Numbered from the stretch's first letter, positions 41,845-52,976 are shown. The stretch: 64,000 nt of DNA from Actinoplanes teichomyceticus ATCC 31121 (GCF_003711105.1 NZ_CP023865.1:656001-720000), one strand, 5' to 3'. A program made the numbers and translations. Notes: a model not told the origin generated them from the letters alone.

Positions 41845-42963
41845 ATGTGGCAGGCCGAAGTCCGTGTCGATCTGGACGCCATCCGGGACAATGTCGCGAT
41901 GCTGCGCGCCGGCACCTCCGCCGAGGTGCTGGTCGCCGTCAAGGCCGACGGCTACGGCCACGGCATGGTCCCGGCCGCCCGGGCCGCGGTGGCCGGCGGC
42001 GCGACCTGGCTCGGGGTGGCCACCCTCGACGAGGCGCTCCAGCTGCGCCGGGCCGGTCTCGAGGCGCGGGTGCTGGCCTGGCTGATCGCGCCCGGGCTGC
42101 CGCTGCACGAGGGGGTCGCGGCCGGGATCGACCTGAGCGCCGCCACCCCCGGCCTGCTCGGCGAGCTGGTCACGGCCGCGCGCCGGGCCGGGCGGACCGC
42201 CCGGGTGCACCTGAAGCTGGACACCGGGCTGGCCCGCGGCGGGGCGGCGCCCGCCGGGTGGCCGGCGCTGTTCGAGGCGGCGGCCAAGGCGCAGGCCGAC
42301 GGCGACCTGGAAGTTGTCGGGGTGTGGAGCCACCTGGCGTGCGCCGACGACCCGGGGCACGAGTCGATCGACCGGCAGCTCGCCGCCTTCACCGCCGGGC
42401 TGGCCCTGGCCGGGGAGTATGCGCTGACCCCGCGGTACCGGCACATCGCCAACTCGGCGGCCACCCTGACCCGTCCGGACGCCCACTTCGACCTGGTCCG
42501 GGTCGGCATCGCGGCGTACGGGCTGTCCCCGATCGCCGGCCGCACCTACGGGCTGCGCCCGGCGATGACCGCCCGCGCCCGGGTGACCATGACCAAGCGG
42601 GTGCCGGCCGGCCAGGGCGTGTCGTACGGCCTGACCTACCACACCGCCGCGGAGACCACCCTGGCCGTCGTCCCCCTGGGCTACGGCGACGGGGTGCCCC
42701 GGCACGCGTCCAGCGCCGGCCCGGTGCGGATCGGCGGGACCACCGCGCGGATCGCCGGCCGGGTCTGCATGGACCAGGTGGTGGTGGACGTCGGCGACGC
42801 CCCGGTGGCGCCCGGCGACGTGGCCACCCTGTTCGGCCCGGGCGACGACGGCGCCCCGACCGCCGACGACTGGGCGGCGGCGACCGGCACCATCAACTAC
42901 GAGATCGTCACCCGGTTCGGCAGCAGCCGGGTGCCCCGGGTCTACACCGGGGAGGTCGCGTGA
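41845..42963 (+). CDS. alr: Alanine racemase
   Basis: Alr makes D-alanine for peptidoglycan. The 372-residue fold-type III PLP enzyme has the Schiff-base Lys33 in VLVAVKADGYGHGM, RVGIAAYGLSP, SYGLTYHT and the VCMDQVVVDVG segment. The ATG at 41845 follows TAGGGT by seven bases (leaderless pattern); an in-frame GTG three codons earlier would start inside that box. It overlaps the following hydrolase by 4 bases (GTGA). Confidence 0.96.
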   Translation: MWQAEVRVDLDAIRDNVAMLRAGTSAEVLVAVKADGYGHGMVPAARAAVAGGATWLGVATLDEALQLRRAGLEARVLAWLIAPGLPLHEGVAAGIDLSAATPGLLGELVTAARRAGRTARVHLKLDTGLARGGAAPAGWPALFEAAAKAQADGDLEVVGVWSHLACADDPGHESIDRQLAAFTAGLALAGEYALTPRYRHIANSAATLTRPDAHFDLVRVGIAAYGLSPIAGRTYGLRPAMTARARVTMTKRVPAGQGVSYGLTYHTAAETTLAVVPLGYGDGVPRHASSAGPVRIGGTTARIAGRVCMDQVVVDVGDAPVAPGDVATLFGPGDDGAPTADDWAAATGTINYEIVTRFGSSRVPRVYTGEVA

Positions 42964-44156
42964 GCCCGTCGCGGGCGGCGCGGCGGGCCGGGGTGGCCGG
43001 CGCCGTGCTCGGTGTCGCGGCGGCCGGGCTGGCCACCGCGTTCGCCGTCGAGCGGGTGCTGGTGCGCCGCTCGGTCAACAAGCCCGGTGACCCGTATGTC
43101 GACGAGCCGTTCGGCGCGCAGCCGTTCGACGAGCAGCTGACGGTGACCGCGGCGGACGGCACGGAGCTGCACGTGGAGATCGTGCTGCCCGGGCAGCCGG
43201 GCGCGCCCGCGGCAGGGCGGCCCGGCGTGGCCGGGGAGGGGCGCGCGGGCGTGGCCGGGGAGGGGCGCGCGGGCGTGGCCGGGGAGGGGCGCGCGGGCGT
43301 GGCCGGGGAGGAGCGCGCGGGCGCGGACGAGGGGAAGCCGACGATCGTCTTCGTGCACGGCTTCGCCCTGGACATGGGCACCTTCTACTTCCAGCGCAAG
43401 GTGCTCGCCGAGCGCGGCGAGCACCGGCTGGTCTTCTACGACCAGCCCGGGCACGGCCGCTCCAGCAAGCTGCACTCCGGGACGTACGACATCGCCGCCC
43501 TGGGCCGGTCGCTGGCCGCGGTGCTCGACGCGACCGTTCCGGACGGGCGCATCATCCTGGTCGGGCACTCGATGGGCGGCATGACCATCATGGCGTTCGC
43601 CGAGCAGTACCCGGAGTGGTTCGGCAACCGGGTGGTCGGCGTGGTGCTGATGTCCACCTCGGCCGGCCTGTTCGACAAGGCCACGCTGGGTGTGACGAAC
43701 GTGGTGGCCCGGGCCAGCGCGCCGTTCTTCCCGCTCTGGGACAAGGCGGCCCGGCTGGGCGGCGGCACCATCGACCGGGCCCGGGTGGCCTCCTCCGACC
43801 TGGCCTGGCTGCTCACCCGGCGGTACGGCTTCGGCGAGGCCCGGCCCAGCCCCACGCTGGTCACCTTCGTGGAGAGCATGAACTCCCGCACCTCGGTGGA
43901 GACGCTCACCAAATATCTGAACACGCTCTACCGGCACAGCCGGCTGCCGGCGCTGTCCGCGCTGCGCGGCGTCCCGGTGCTGGTGGTCGTCGGCACCCGG
44001 GACTACCTCACCCCGGTCACTCACTCCGAGCAGATCATCGAGCAGCTGCCCGAGGCCGAGCTGCTGAAGGTCGAGAACAGCGGGCACGTTGTGATGCTGG
44101 AGAAGGCCGACGAGGTGAACGCGGCCCTGATCCCGTTCCTGGAGAAGATCTCGTGA
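42960..44156 (+). CDS. Membrane-anchored alpha/beta hydrolase with 8-residue repeat linker
   Basis: This is a 398-residue hydrolase. An amino-terminal hydrophobic helix (residues 10-30) suggests membrane anchoring. A linker at about residues 88-122 is made of four copies of VAGEGRAG encoded by a 24-base tandem repeat (43227-43322). The hydrolase core has the oxyanion HGFALD, nucleophile elbow VGHSMGGMT and the final His of NSGHVVMLE; the acid is probably Asp in GTRDYLTP. It sits within the alr-tsaE run, its usual actinobacterial position, but its substrate is unknown. The start GTG overlaps the alr stop. Confidence 0.88.
   Translation: MSPSRAARRAGVAGAVLGVAAAGLATAFAVERVLVRRSVNKPGDPYVDEPFGAQPFDEQLTVTAADGTELHVEIVLPGQPGAPAAGRPGVAGEGRAGVAGEGRAGVAGEGRAGVAGEERAGADEGKPTIVFVHGFALDMGTFYFQRKVLAERGEHRLVFYDQPGHGRSSKLHSGTYDIAALGRSLAAVLDATVPDGRIILVGHSMGGMTIMAFAEQYPEWFGNRVVGVVLMSTSAGLFDKATLGVTNVVARASAPFFPLWDKAARLGGGTIDRARVASSDLAWLLTRRYGFGEARPSPTLVTFVESMNSRTSVETLTKYLNTLYRHSRLPALSALRGVPVLVVVGTRDYLTPVTHSEQIIEQLPEAELLKVENSGHVVMLEKADEVNAALIPFLEKIS
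43227..43322 (+). repeat. 24-bp in-frame tandem repeat, four copies
   Basis: The unit starting GTGGCCGGGGAGGGGCGCGC recurs at 43227, 43251, 43275 and 43299, the last with one change. It encodes VAGEGRAG in the hydrolase linker. The near-identity of copies indicates recent slippage or unequal exchange, and copy number probably varies between strains. Confidence 0.9.
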
Positions 44157-44602
44157 AGCTGACCACCGTCGAACAGACCCACGCGTTCGGCCGCCGGCTG
44201 GCCGCGGTGCTGCGCCCGGGCGACCTGGTGCTGCTGACCGGGCCGTTGGGGGCCGGCAAGACCGCGCTGGTGCAGGGCATCGGCGCGGGGCTGGGCGTGC
44301 AGGGGCCGATCACCTCGCCGACGTTCGTGATCGCCCGGCTGCATCGTGGCCCGGTGCCGCTGGTGCACGCGGACGCGTACCGGCTGGGCGACCGGCCGGA
44401 CCCGCGCGCCGAGATCGACGACCTGGACCTGGACGCCTCCGCCGACGAGGCGGTCACCGTGGTGGAGTGGGGCGCCGGCCTGGTCGAGCAGCTGAACGAC
44501 GAGTACCTCCTGGTCCGCATCGAGCGGCTGGACGACGACACCCGAGTGATCGAATTGGTGCCGCACGGCGGCGACTGGGCACTTCGACTGGAGAAGATGT
44601 GA
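44153..44602 (+). CDS. tsaE: tRNA threonylcarbamoyladenosine biosynthesis ATPase TsaE
   Basis: TsaE is the ATPase that drives the TsaB-TsaD t6A complex. The 149-residue protein has the Walker A motif GPLGAGKTAL near residue 30, SPTFVIARLH and VHADAYRLGD, and the VVEWGAGL acidic motif. The start GTG overlaps the preceding stop. tsaB, rimI and tsaD follow two genes later, so the whole t6A set except tsaC is here. Confidence 0.94.
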   Translation: MKLTTVEQTHAFGRRLAAVLRPGDLVLLTGPLGAGKTALVQGIGAGLGVQGPITSPTFVIARLHRGPVPLVHADAYRLGDRPDPRAEIDDLDLDASADEAVTVVEWGAGLVEQLNDEYLLVRIERLDDDTRVIELVPHGGDWALRLEKM

Positions 44603-45282
44603 ACCTGATCGAGCGGCTTCCCGCGCAGTGGCGCGCCGAGCTGGCCCCCTTCCTCGATGGCCCGGCGACCGCCGCGCTGGGTGAGTTCGTCGCGGCGGAG
44701 TACGCCGCGCAGACCGTCTACCCGCCGGTGGAGGACCTGTTCGCGGCGTACCGGCTGTGCCTGCCGGAGCAGACCCGGGTGCTGATCCTGGGCCAGGACC
44801 CCTACCACGGCCCGGGGCAGGCGCACGGGCTGAGCTTCAGCGTGCGCGACGGGATCCGGGTGCCGCCGTCGCTGCGCAACGTGTTCAAGGAGCTCGCCGA
44901 GGACGTCGGGGTCGCCCCGCCGACCGGTGGCGACCTCACCGGCTGGGCCCGGCAGGGCGTGCTGCTGCTCAACGCGGTGCTGACGGTGCGGGCCGGCAAG
45001 GCCGCCTCGCACGCCGGCAAGGGCTGGGAAGCGTTCACCGACGCGACGATCCGGGCGCTGAACGCGCGCGACGACCGGATCGTCTTCCTGCTCTGGGGCG
45101 GCTACGCGAGGAAGAAGGCCGAGCTGATCACCAACCCGGTGCACGCGGTGCTGGAGGCGGGGCACCCGAGCCCGCTCAACCGGGCCGGGTTCCTCGGCAG
45201 CCGCCCGTTCAGCGCCGCGAACAAGGCGCTGGCCGACGCCGGGCGCCCGGTGGTGGACTGGGATCCCCGGGCCACCGTCTAG
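44599..45282 (+). CDS. ung: Uracil-DNA glycosylase
   Basis: Ung removes uracil from DNA. The 227-residue family-1 enzyme has the water-activating Asp67 in GQDPYHGPGQAHGLSFSV, LLLNAVLTVRAGKAASH, LLWGGYARKK and the minor-groove loop GHPSPLN. It is inserted between tsaE and tsaB, overlapping tsaE by 4 bases. Its TAG stop codon is also the first three bases of the probable tsaB -10 box. Confidence 0.96.
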   Translation: MNLIERLPAQWRAELAPFLDGPATAALGEFVAAEYAAQTVYPPVEDLFAAYRLCLPEQTRVLILGQDPYHGPGQAHGLSFSVRDGIRVPPSLRNVFKELAEDVGVAPPTGGDLTGWARQGVLLLNAVLTVRAGKAASHAGKGWEAFTDATIRALNARDDRIVFLLWGGYARKKAELITNPVHAVLEAGHPSPLNRAGFLGSRPFSAANKALADAGRPVVDWDPRATV

Positions 45283-45292
45283 GGTTTCAGAC

Positions 45293-45952
45293 GTGCTCGT
45301 ACTCGCTCTGGACACCGCCACGCCCGCTTCGACGGCGGCGCTCGTCGAGGTCACCACGGACGGCCTGTTCGGGGTGGCGGAAAGTCGTACCGTCGATCCG
45401 CGCGCGCACGGCGAGAAGCTGGCGCCGGAGATCGCGACGGTGCTGCAGGTCGCCGGGCGCCGGCCGGGTGACCTGGCCGCGATCGTGGCCGGCCTGGGCC
45501 CGGGGCCGTTCACCGGTCTGCGGGTGGGGCTGGCCACCGCGGCGAGCATGGGTCAGGCGCTCGGCATCCCGACGTACGGCGTGTGCTCGCTGGACGCGCT
45601 GGGCCGCGCGGCCGGTCCGGGCCGGGTGCTGGTCGCCACGGACGCGCGCCGGCGCGAGGTCTACTACGCCACCTACGCCGACGGCGAGCGGGTGTCCGGG
45701 CCCGACGTCGCCAAGCCGGCCGACGTGCCGGTCGGCGGCCTGGACCGGGCCGCCGGCGAGGGCGCGCTGAAGTACGGCGACGTCTTCGGCCTGCCGGTCG
45801 AGGAGCATCTGCTGCACCCGCCCGGGGCGGCCCTGGTCGCGATCGCCGCCGAGCGGGTCCGCTCGTCCGCGCCCGGCGAGATCCTCACCCCGCTCTACCT
45901 GCGCCGTCCGGACGCGGTCGAGCCGGCCGGTCGCAAGCCGGTGCTGACCTGA
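45293..45952 (+). CDS. tsaB: tRNA t6A biosynthesis protein TsaB
   Basis: TsaB is the non-catalytic ASKHA-fold partner of TsaD. The 219-residue protein has LVLALDTATPASTAALVE at the start, the EKLAPEI segment and the GLGPGPFTGLRVGLATAASMGQALG motif, and ends in TPLYLRRPDAV. GTG start; TAGGGT stands seven bases upstream, overlapping the ung stop. It is followed directly by rimI. Confidence 0.93.
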   Translation: MLVLALDTATPASTAALVEVTTDGLFGVAESRTVDPRAHGEKLAPEIATVLQVAGRRPGDLAAIVAGLGPGPFTGLRVGLATAASMGQALGIPTYGVCSLDALGRAAGPGRVLVATDARRREVYYATYADGERVSGPDVAKPADVPVGGLDRAAGEGALKYGDVFGLPVEEHLLHPPGAALVAIAAERVRSSAPGEILTPLYLRRPDAVEPAGRKPVLT

Positions 45953-46389
45953 TGCGGATCGAACGTTTCCGCTGGTGGCACATCGACGAGGTGCTGCCGA
46001 TCGAGGCTGATCTCTTCGGCGCCGAGCGGTGGTCCGCCGCGATGTTCTGGAACGAGCTCGCCCAGCGCCACCACTACGTGGTCGCGACGGTGGACGGCGC
46101 GGTCGCCGGTTACGCCGGCCTGTCCGTCGTGGACGACGACGAGTCCTGGGTGCAGAACATCGCGGTCCGCCGGGACGCCCAGCGGCTCGGCATCGGCCGC
46201 GCCCTGTTGGAGGACCTGCTCGGCGAGGCGGCGCGCCGCGGGGTCGGCCGGACCCTGCTGGAGGTGGCGGTCGACAACCATCCGGCGCAGAAGCTGTACG
46301 CCACCTACGATTTCGAGCCGGTCGGCATCCGCCGCGGCTACTACCAGCCCAGCAACACCGACGCCCTGGTGATGATGCGAGATGCGTGA
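45952..46389 (+). CDS. rimI: Ribosomal-protein-alanine N-acetyltransferase RimI
   Basis: RimI is a GNAT acetyltransferase of S18 and possibly other proteins. The 145-residue protein has the acetyl-CoA motif [19 protein letters not shown] and the RimI-typical [31 protein letters not shown] in separate parts. The ATG shares its A with the tsaB stop (TGATG). In actinobacteria RimI is regularly found between tsaB and tsaD. Confidence 0.92.
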   Translation: MRIERFRWWHIDEVLPIEADLFGAERWSAAMFWNELAQRHHYVVATVDGAVAGYAGLSVVDDDESWVQNIAVRRDAQRLGIGRALLEDLLGEAARRGVGRTLLEVAVDNHPAQKLYATYDFEPVGIRRGYYQPSNTDALVMMRDA

Positions 46390-47434
46390 CGAGCCCCTGG
46401 TCCTCGGGATCGAGACCTCCTGCGACGAGACCGGAGTCGGCGTCGTGCGCGGGCACACCCTGCTCGCCGACGCGCTGGCCTCCAGCGTGGAGCAGCACGC
46501 CCGGTTCGGCGGCGTGGTGCCCGAGGTGGCCAGCCGGGCGCACCTGGAGGCGCTGGTCCCGACCATGCAGCGGGCGCTGGACGAGGCCGGCGTGACCCTG
46601 GCCGACGTCGACGCGATCGCGGTCACCAGCGGCCCGGGCCTGGCCGGCGCGCTGCTGGTCGGGGTGGCCGCCGCCAAGGGGTACGCACTGGCCGCGGAGA
46701 AACCGATCTACGGCGTGAACCACCTGGCCGCGCACGTGGCGGTGGACACCCTGGAGCACGGCCCGCTGCCCGAGCCAGCGGTGGCCATGCTGGTCTCCGG
46801 CGGCCACTCGTCGCTGTTGCTGGTCGACGACCTGACCGCCGGGGTCACCCCGCTCGGCGCGACCATCGACGACGCGGCCGGTGAGGCGTTCGACAAGGTG
46901 GCCCGGCTGCTCGGGCTGGGTTTCCCGGGCGGTCCGATCATCGACCGGTCGGCGCGCGACGGCGACCCGGCCTCGATCGCCTTCCCGCGCGGGCTGACCG
47001 CGCCGAAGGACCAGGCCGAGCACCGGTTCGACTTCTCCTTCTCCGGGTTGAAGACCGCGGTGGCGCGCTGGGTGGAGGCGCGGGAACGGGCCGGCGAGCC
47101 GGTGCCGGTCGCCGATGTCGCGGCCAGCTTCCAGGAGGCGGTCTGTGACGTGCTCACCGCCAAGGCGATCGACGCCTGCCGCAGCAGCGGGGTGCGCACG
47201 CTGGTGATCGGCGGAGGCGTGGCGGCCAACTCGCGTCTGCGGCTGCTGGCGGAGGAACGCGCGGCCCGGCACGGGATCGCGGTGCGGGTGCCGCGCCCGC
47301 AACTGTGCACCGACAACGGCGCGATGGTCGCCGCCCTGGGTTCGCATCTGGTCGCGGCCGGGGTCGCGCCGAGCCGCCTGGACCTGCCGGCCGATTCCGC
47401 GATGGGTTTGACCTCGGTCAGCGTGCCGGGGTAG
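46382..47434 (+). CDS. tsaD: tRNA N6-adenosine threonylcarbamoyltransferase TsaD
   Basis: TsaD is the catalytic subunit for t6A37 formation. The 350-residue protein starts with [16 protein letters not shown]. The metal-binding [11 protein letters not shown]is pair, [38 protein letters not shown] and the late [12 protein letters not shown] motif are all present. It overlaps rimI by 8 bases. Confidence 0.96.
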   Translation: MRDEPLVLGIETSCDETGVGVVRGHTLLADALASSVEQHARFGGVVPEVASRAHLEALVPTMQRALDEAGVTLADVDAIAVTSGPGLAGALLVGVAAAKGYALAAEKPIYGVNHLAAHVAVDTLEHGPLPEPAVAMLVSGGHSSLLLVDDLTAGVTPLGATIDDAAGEAFDKVARLLGLGFPGGPIIDRSARDGDPASIAFPRGLTAPKDQAEHRFDFSFSGLKTAVARWVEARERAGEPVPVADVAASFQEAVCDVLTAKAIDACRSSGVRTLVIGGGVAANSRLRLLAEERAARHGIAVRVPRPQLCTDNGAMVAALGSHLVAAGVAPSRLDLPADSAMGLTSVSVPG

Positions 47435-47443
47435 GAAGCCACC

Positions 47444-47698
47444 ATGATCGCGCGGATGTGGGAGGTGCGGGCCTCGCGCAGCGGCTTCGACGAGCTGCTG
47501 AGCTGGGTCTGCGACACGGCGGTGCCGGCACTCGAGGTGCTGCCACAACATGTGTCGAGTGACGTCTATTCGTCCACGGATCATCGCATCGTCGTCATCA
47601 CCAAATGGCGCAACACCCCGGAGAGCCTGCCCGCGCCGCCGGAGAAGCTGGTAGCACGCGCTCCGCACGTCTGGGATTTCACCCCCGTCGATCGCTGA
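47444..47698 (+). CDS. Small conserved-type protein of unknown function
   Basis: This is an 84-residue protein starting ten bases after tsaD. The pattern MWEVRASRSGFDELLSWVCD, then VYSSTDHRIVVITKWRN and APHVWDFTPVD, looks like a small alpha-beta dimeric-barrel protein of the antibiotic monooxygenase type, but the match is weak. A TAGGA sequence upstream may serve as ribosome site. It probably belongs to the same transcript as tsaD. Confidence 0.6.
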   Translation: MIARMWEVRASRSGFDELLSWVCDTAVPALEVLPQHVSSDVYSSTDHRIVVITKWRNTPESLPAPPEKLVARAPHVWDFTPVDR

Positions 47699-47742
47699 GC
47701 GGTCGCCGCAAGGGCATCGACGGCCTTACCGTCGACAGCCTG

Positions 47743-49428
47743 ATGCGCAGACTGCCCGTGGCCGATCCCGGCCTGCCCGATGCCCGGTCCGCCACCCGAT
47801 ATCTGAGCTGGCTGATCGGGCGCTCCGGTATGACGATCGGCACGGCGGTCGTGCTCGCGGTGGCCTGGATGGGCTGCCAGTCACTGGTGCCCGCGATGGT
47901 CGGCCGGGCCATCGACGCGGCCGCGCGCGAGCACGGGCGGGCGCTGCTCGGCTGGGCTCTGGCGCTGTTCGGCGTCGGCGTGGTGCAGGCGCTCACCGGG
48001 ATCAGCCGGCACCGCTTCGCGGTGGTCAACTGGCTGGGCGCCGGCTTCCGTACCGTGCAGGTGACCGTGCGGCAGGCGAACCGGCTCGGCTCGTCGCTGC
48101 CGCGCCGCCTGGCCGCCGGCGAGGTGGTCGCGATCGGCACCTCGGACATCAACCACATCGGTGGCGCCGTGGACGTCGCGGCCCGCGGGACCGGGGCGCT
48201 GCTGGCCGTCACCACGGTCACCGTGCTGCTGCTGCGCACCTCGGTGCCGCTCGGGCTGGTGGTGCTGGTCGGCGTGCCGGCGCTGATGGCCGTCGTGAGC
48301 GGACTGATCCGGCCGCTGCACCGGCGGCAGCAGGCGTACCGGGAGCAGCAGGGCCGGCTCACCGGCCAGGCCGCCGACCTGGTCACCGGGTTGCGGGTGC
48401 TGCGCGGCGTGGGCGGCGAGGCGGTGATGGTGGCGCGCTACCGCGCGCAGTCGCAGGCGCTGCGCGCGGCCGGGGTACGCACCGCCGCCGTCGAGTCGCT
48501 GCTGGAAGCCGCCCAGGTGCTGCTGCCCGGCACCTTCCTGGTGCTGGTCACCTGGCTGGGCGCGCGGTCGGCCGCGGACGGGCGGATCACGGTCGGCCAG
48601 CTGGTCTCGTTCTATGCGTACGCCGCGTTCCTGGTCGCGCCGCTGCGGCAGCTCACCGACTCGATCGACAAGCTGACCCGGGGCCATGTGTCGGCCCGCC
48701 GGGTGGTGGCCATGCTGCGGATGCGCCGGGACCTGCCGGACCCGCCGGTCCCGGTCGCGCCGCCGGGCGGTGACCTGGCCGACCCGGAGTCCGGGGTACG
48801 CATCGTCCCGGGCCGGCTGACCGCGATCGTGGCCGAGGACCCGGCCGACGCGGCGCGGATCGCCGACCGGCTCGGCCGGTACGCCCCCGGCGCCACGCTG
48901 GGCGGGGTGCCGCTGACCGAGCTGCCGCTGGCCGTGGTGCGGGAGCGGATCCTGGTCGCGGAGAACGAGGCACGGCTGTTCTCCGGCCGCCTGCGGGCGG
49001 ACCTGGATCCGTACCGGAGCGGCCGGCTGCCGCAGGCTCTGGCGGCCGCGGCGGCGCAGGACATCGTGGACGGTCTGCCGCACGGGCTGGACAGCGTGGT
49101 CGCCGAGCGTGGCCGGTCCTTCTCCGGTGGCCAGCAGCAGCGGCTGCGCCTGGCCCGGGCGCTGGTCGCCGATCCGGAGATCCTGATCCTGGTGGAGCCG
49201 ACCAACGCGGTCGACGCGCACACCGAGGCCCGGATCGCCGAGCGGATCCGGGCGGTGCGGGCCGGGCGGACCACGGTCGTCTGCTCGTCCAGCCCGCTCG
49301 TGCTGCGGCACACCGACCGGGTGCTCCATGTGCGGCGCGGCCGGGTGGTGGCGGCCGGCACCCATCACGAGCTGCTCGCCGGTGAGCCGGGTTATGCCCG
49401 CGTGGTGCTCCGGGGGGACCGGCCGTGA
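47743..49428 (+). CDS. ABC exporter half with degenerate ATP site
   Basis: This 561-residue protein has a six-helix transmembrane domain (residues 20-310) and a nucleotide-binding domain. The Walker A P-loop is lost: where GxxGxGK should be, the chain reads RLTAIVAEDPADAARIADRL. The Walker B Asp is Val (ILVEPT), and the switch His is Ser (VVCSSSP). The signature motif SFSGGQQQR is intact. The partner encoded next is its mirror image, so the two form one heterodimeric exporter. The ATG at 47743 is chosen because the upstream extension lacks family resemblance. It overlaps the partner by 4 bases. The substrate is unknown. Confidence 0.87.
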   Translation: MRRLPVADPGLPDARSATRYLSWLIGRSGMTIGTAVVLAVAWMGCQSLVPAMVGRAIDAAAREHGRALLGWALALFGVGVVQALTGISRHRFAVVNWLGAGFRTVQVTVRQANRLGSSLPRRLAAGEVVAIGTSDINHIGGAVDVAARGTGALLAVTTVTVLLLRTSVPLGLVVLVGVPALMAVVSGLIRPLHRRQQAYREQQGRLTGQAADLVTGLRVLRGVGGEAVMVARYRAQSQALRAAGVRTAAVESLLEAAQVLLPGTFLVLVTWLGARSAADGRITVGQLVSFYAYAAFLVAPLRQLTDSIDKLTRGHVSARRVVAMLRMRRDLPDPPVPVAPPGGDLADPESGVRIVPGRLTAIVAEDPADAARIADRLGRYAPGATLGGVPLTELPLAVVRERILVAENEARLFSGRLRADLDPYRSGRLPQALAAAAAQDIVDGLPHGLDSVVAERGRSFSGGQQQRLRLARALVADPEILILVEPTNAVDAHTEARIAERIRAVRAGRTTVVCSSSPLVLRHTDRVLHVRRGRVVAAGTHHELLAGEPGYARVVLRGDRP

Positions 49429-51257
49429 GCCAGGCGCTGCCGGTGGCGAGCCGTGCCCAGGTCTGGCGGTACGCCCGCGCCCTGTTCCGCGACCATCCCG
49501 GCATGTTCCGCGCCACGGTGGGCCTGCACCTGCTGGCCGCGCTGGCCGGGCTGGCCGGTCCGCGCCTGCTCGGCGATCTGGTGCAGGCCGTTCAGCACGG
49601 GGCGCGGGTCGCCGAGCTGGACCGGCTGGCGGCGATGCTGGCCGGATTCGTGACGCTGCAGGCGGTGCTGATCCGGTTCGCGTACCTGGCCTCGGCCCGG
49701 CTCGGCGAGCAGGTGCTGGCCCGGCTCCGCGAGGAGTTCGTCGCCCGGGTGCTCACCCTGCCGCTGGACACGGTGGAGTCGGCGGGGACCGGGGACCTGC
49801 TCACCCGGACCACCCGGGACGTCGACGCGCTCTCCAAGTGCGTCCGGCTGGCCGTGCCGGAGACGATGATCGCGCTGCTCACCGGTGCTCTGGTGGTGGT
49901 CGCGCTGATCGCGGTGGACCCGGTGCTAGCCGCCCCGCTGCTGGTCGGCGTGCCGATCACGGTGGCCGGCACCCGCTGGTACGTACGCCGCGCCCCGTCC
50001 GGCTACCTGCGGCAGAACGCGGCCTACTCGGAGGTGACCGACGGGCTCACCGAGACGGTCGAGGGCGCCCGCACGGTCGAGGCGCTGGGGCGGCAGGCGC
50101 AGCGGGTGGCGCGTACCGACCGGGATCTGAGCCGGTCCTGGCGGGCCGAGCGGTACACCCTGTTCCTGCGGACGGTGTGGTGGCCGGTGATCGAGGTCGG
50201 GTACGTGCTGCCGATGGTCCTGACCCTGCTCACCGGCGGCTGGCTGTATCTGCGCGGCACGGTCACCCTGGGCCAGCTGACCGCGGCGGTGGTGTACGTC
50301 CAGCAGTTGATCCACCCGCTGGACCGGCTGCTCTCCTGGCTCGACGAGCTGCAGGTGGGGGCGGCCTCGCTGGCCCGGCTGCTCGGGGTGACCGTGGTGC
50401 CGCAGCCGTCCCGGGGGCCGGCGCCGGAGCCGGCCGGGCCGACGATCGAGGTGCGCGGCGTGCGGTTCGGATACGTCCGGGGCCGGGAGGTGCTGCGCGG
50501 CGTGGACCTGACCCTGCGGCCGGGGGAGCGGCTGGCCGTGGTCGGCCCGTCCGGCGCCGGCAAGTCCACCCTGGGCCGGCTGCTGGCCGGCGTCCACCAG
50601 CCCACCGCGGGCAGCGTGACGGTCGGCGGGGTGCCGCTCGGCGCGCTCGGCGCGGACCGGTTGCGCGCCGAGGTGGCGCTGGTCAGCCAGGAGCATCACG
50701 TGTTCATCGGGACGCTGCGCGACAACGTGGCGATGGCCCGCCCGGCGGCGCCGGAGCCGGACGTACGGGCCGCGCTCGCCGCCGTGCACGCGCTGGACTG
50801 GGCGCAGGCGCTGCCGCGCGGGCTGGACACCCGGGTCGGCGACGGCGGGTGGCCGTTGACCGCCGCCCAGGCGCAGCAGGTTGCGCTGGCCCGGCTGATC
50901 CTCGCCGACCCGCACACGCTGGTGCTGGACGAGGCGACCGCGATGCTCGATCCACGGGCCGCCCGGGACCTGGAGCGGTCGCTGGCGGCGGTGGTGCACG
51001 GGCGGACGGTGGTGGCGATCGTGCACCGGCTGTTCTCGGCGCACGACGCGGACCGGGTCGCGGTGGTGGAGGACGGGCGGATCACCGAGCTGGGCTCGCA
51101 CGACGAGCTGGTGGCGGCGGACGGGTCGTACGCGGCCCTCTGGCGCTCGTGGCAGGGCGGGGACGAGAACGCGGGCCGCCGGCACGAGCCCGGGGCGGCC
51201 GGGGAACCGGCCGCACCGGCCCGGACAGCGGCCGAGGGGCTGCTGGGCAGCCATTGA
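49425..51257 (+). CDS. ABC exporter half with intact ATP site
   Basis: This 610-residue protein is a type IV exporter half. A transmembrane domain (residues 20-320) contains the EVTDGLTETVEGARTVEALG coupling segment. The nucleotide-binding domain has intact Walker A GPSGAGKSTL near residue 374, Walker B TLVLDEATAMLD and the switch His in VVAIVHRL. Its signature motif is ruined, reading PLTAAQAQQVALARL instead of LSGGQ. Combined with the partner's intact signature this gives one working composite site. The last 40 residues are a variable tail. A strong terminator follows at once. Confidence 0.9.
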   Translation: MSQALPVASRAQVWRYARALFRDHPGMFRATVGLHLLAALAGLAGPRLLGDLVQAVQHGARVAELDRLAAMLAGFVTLQAVLIRFAYLASARLGEQVLARLREEFVARVLTLPLDTVESAGTGDLLTRTTRDVDALSKCVRLAVPETMIALLTGALVVVALIAVDPVLAAPLLVGVPITVAGTRWYVRRAPSGYLRQNAAYSEVTDGLTETVEGARTVEALGRQAQRVARTDRDLSRSWRAERYTLFLRTVWWPVIEVGYVLPMVLTLLTGGWLYLRGTVTLGQLTAAVVYVQQLIHPLDRLLSWLDELQVGAASLARLLGVTVVPQPSRGPAPEPAGPTIEVRGVRFGYVRGREVLRGVDLTLRPGERLAVVGPSGAGKSTLGRLLAGVHQPTAGSVTVGGVPLGALGADRLRAEVALVSQEHHVFIGTLRDNVAMARPAAPEPDVRAALAAVHALDWAQALPRGLDTRVGDGGWPLTAAQAQQVALARLILADPHTLVLDEATAMLDPRAARDLERSLAAVVHGRTVVAIVHRLFSAHDADRVAVVEDGRITELGSHDELVAADGSYAALWRSWQGGDENAGRRHEPGAAGEPAAPARTAAEGLLGSH

Positions 51258-51291
51258 AAAAGGCGCGCCCCGTGCGGGACGCGCCTTTTTC
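51258..51291. terminator. Bidirectional terminator between the exporter and groEL
   Basis: AAAAAGGCGCG and CGCGCCTTTTT form a perfect 11-base stem around a 12-base GC-rich loop, with A- and T-runs on both sides. It begins immediately after the exporter stop and ends 14 bases before the groEL stop. It is the best terminator in the window. Confidence 0.92.
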
Positions 51292-51305
51292 GTGGACGAA
51301 CCGGA

Positions 51306-52976
<1,671 letters not shown>

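Noticed and set aside
47743-49428. Degenerate ABC subunit as a pseudogene
   Set aside because: The frame is intact, the signature motif is preserved, and the losses mirror the partner, which points to selected specialisation.
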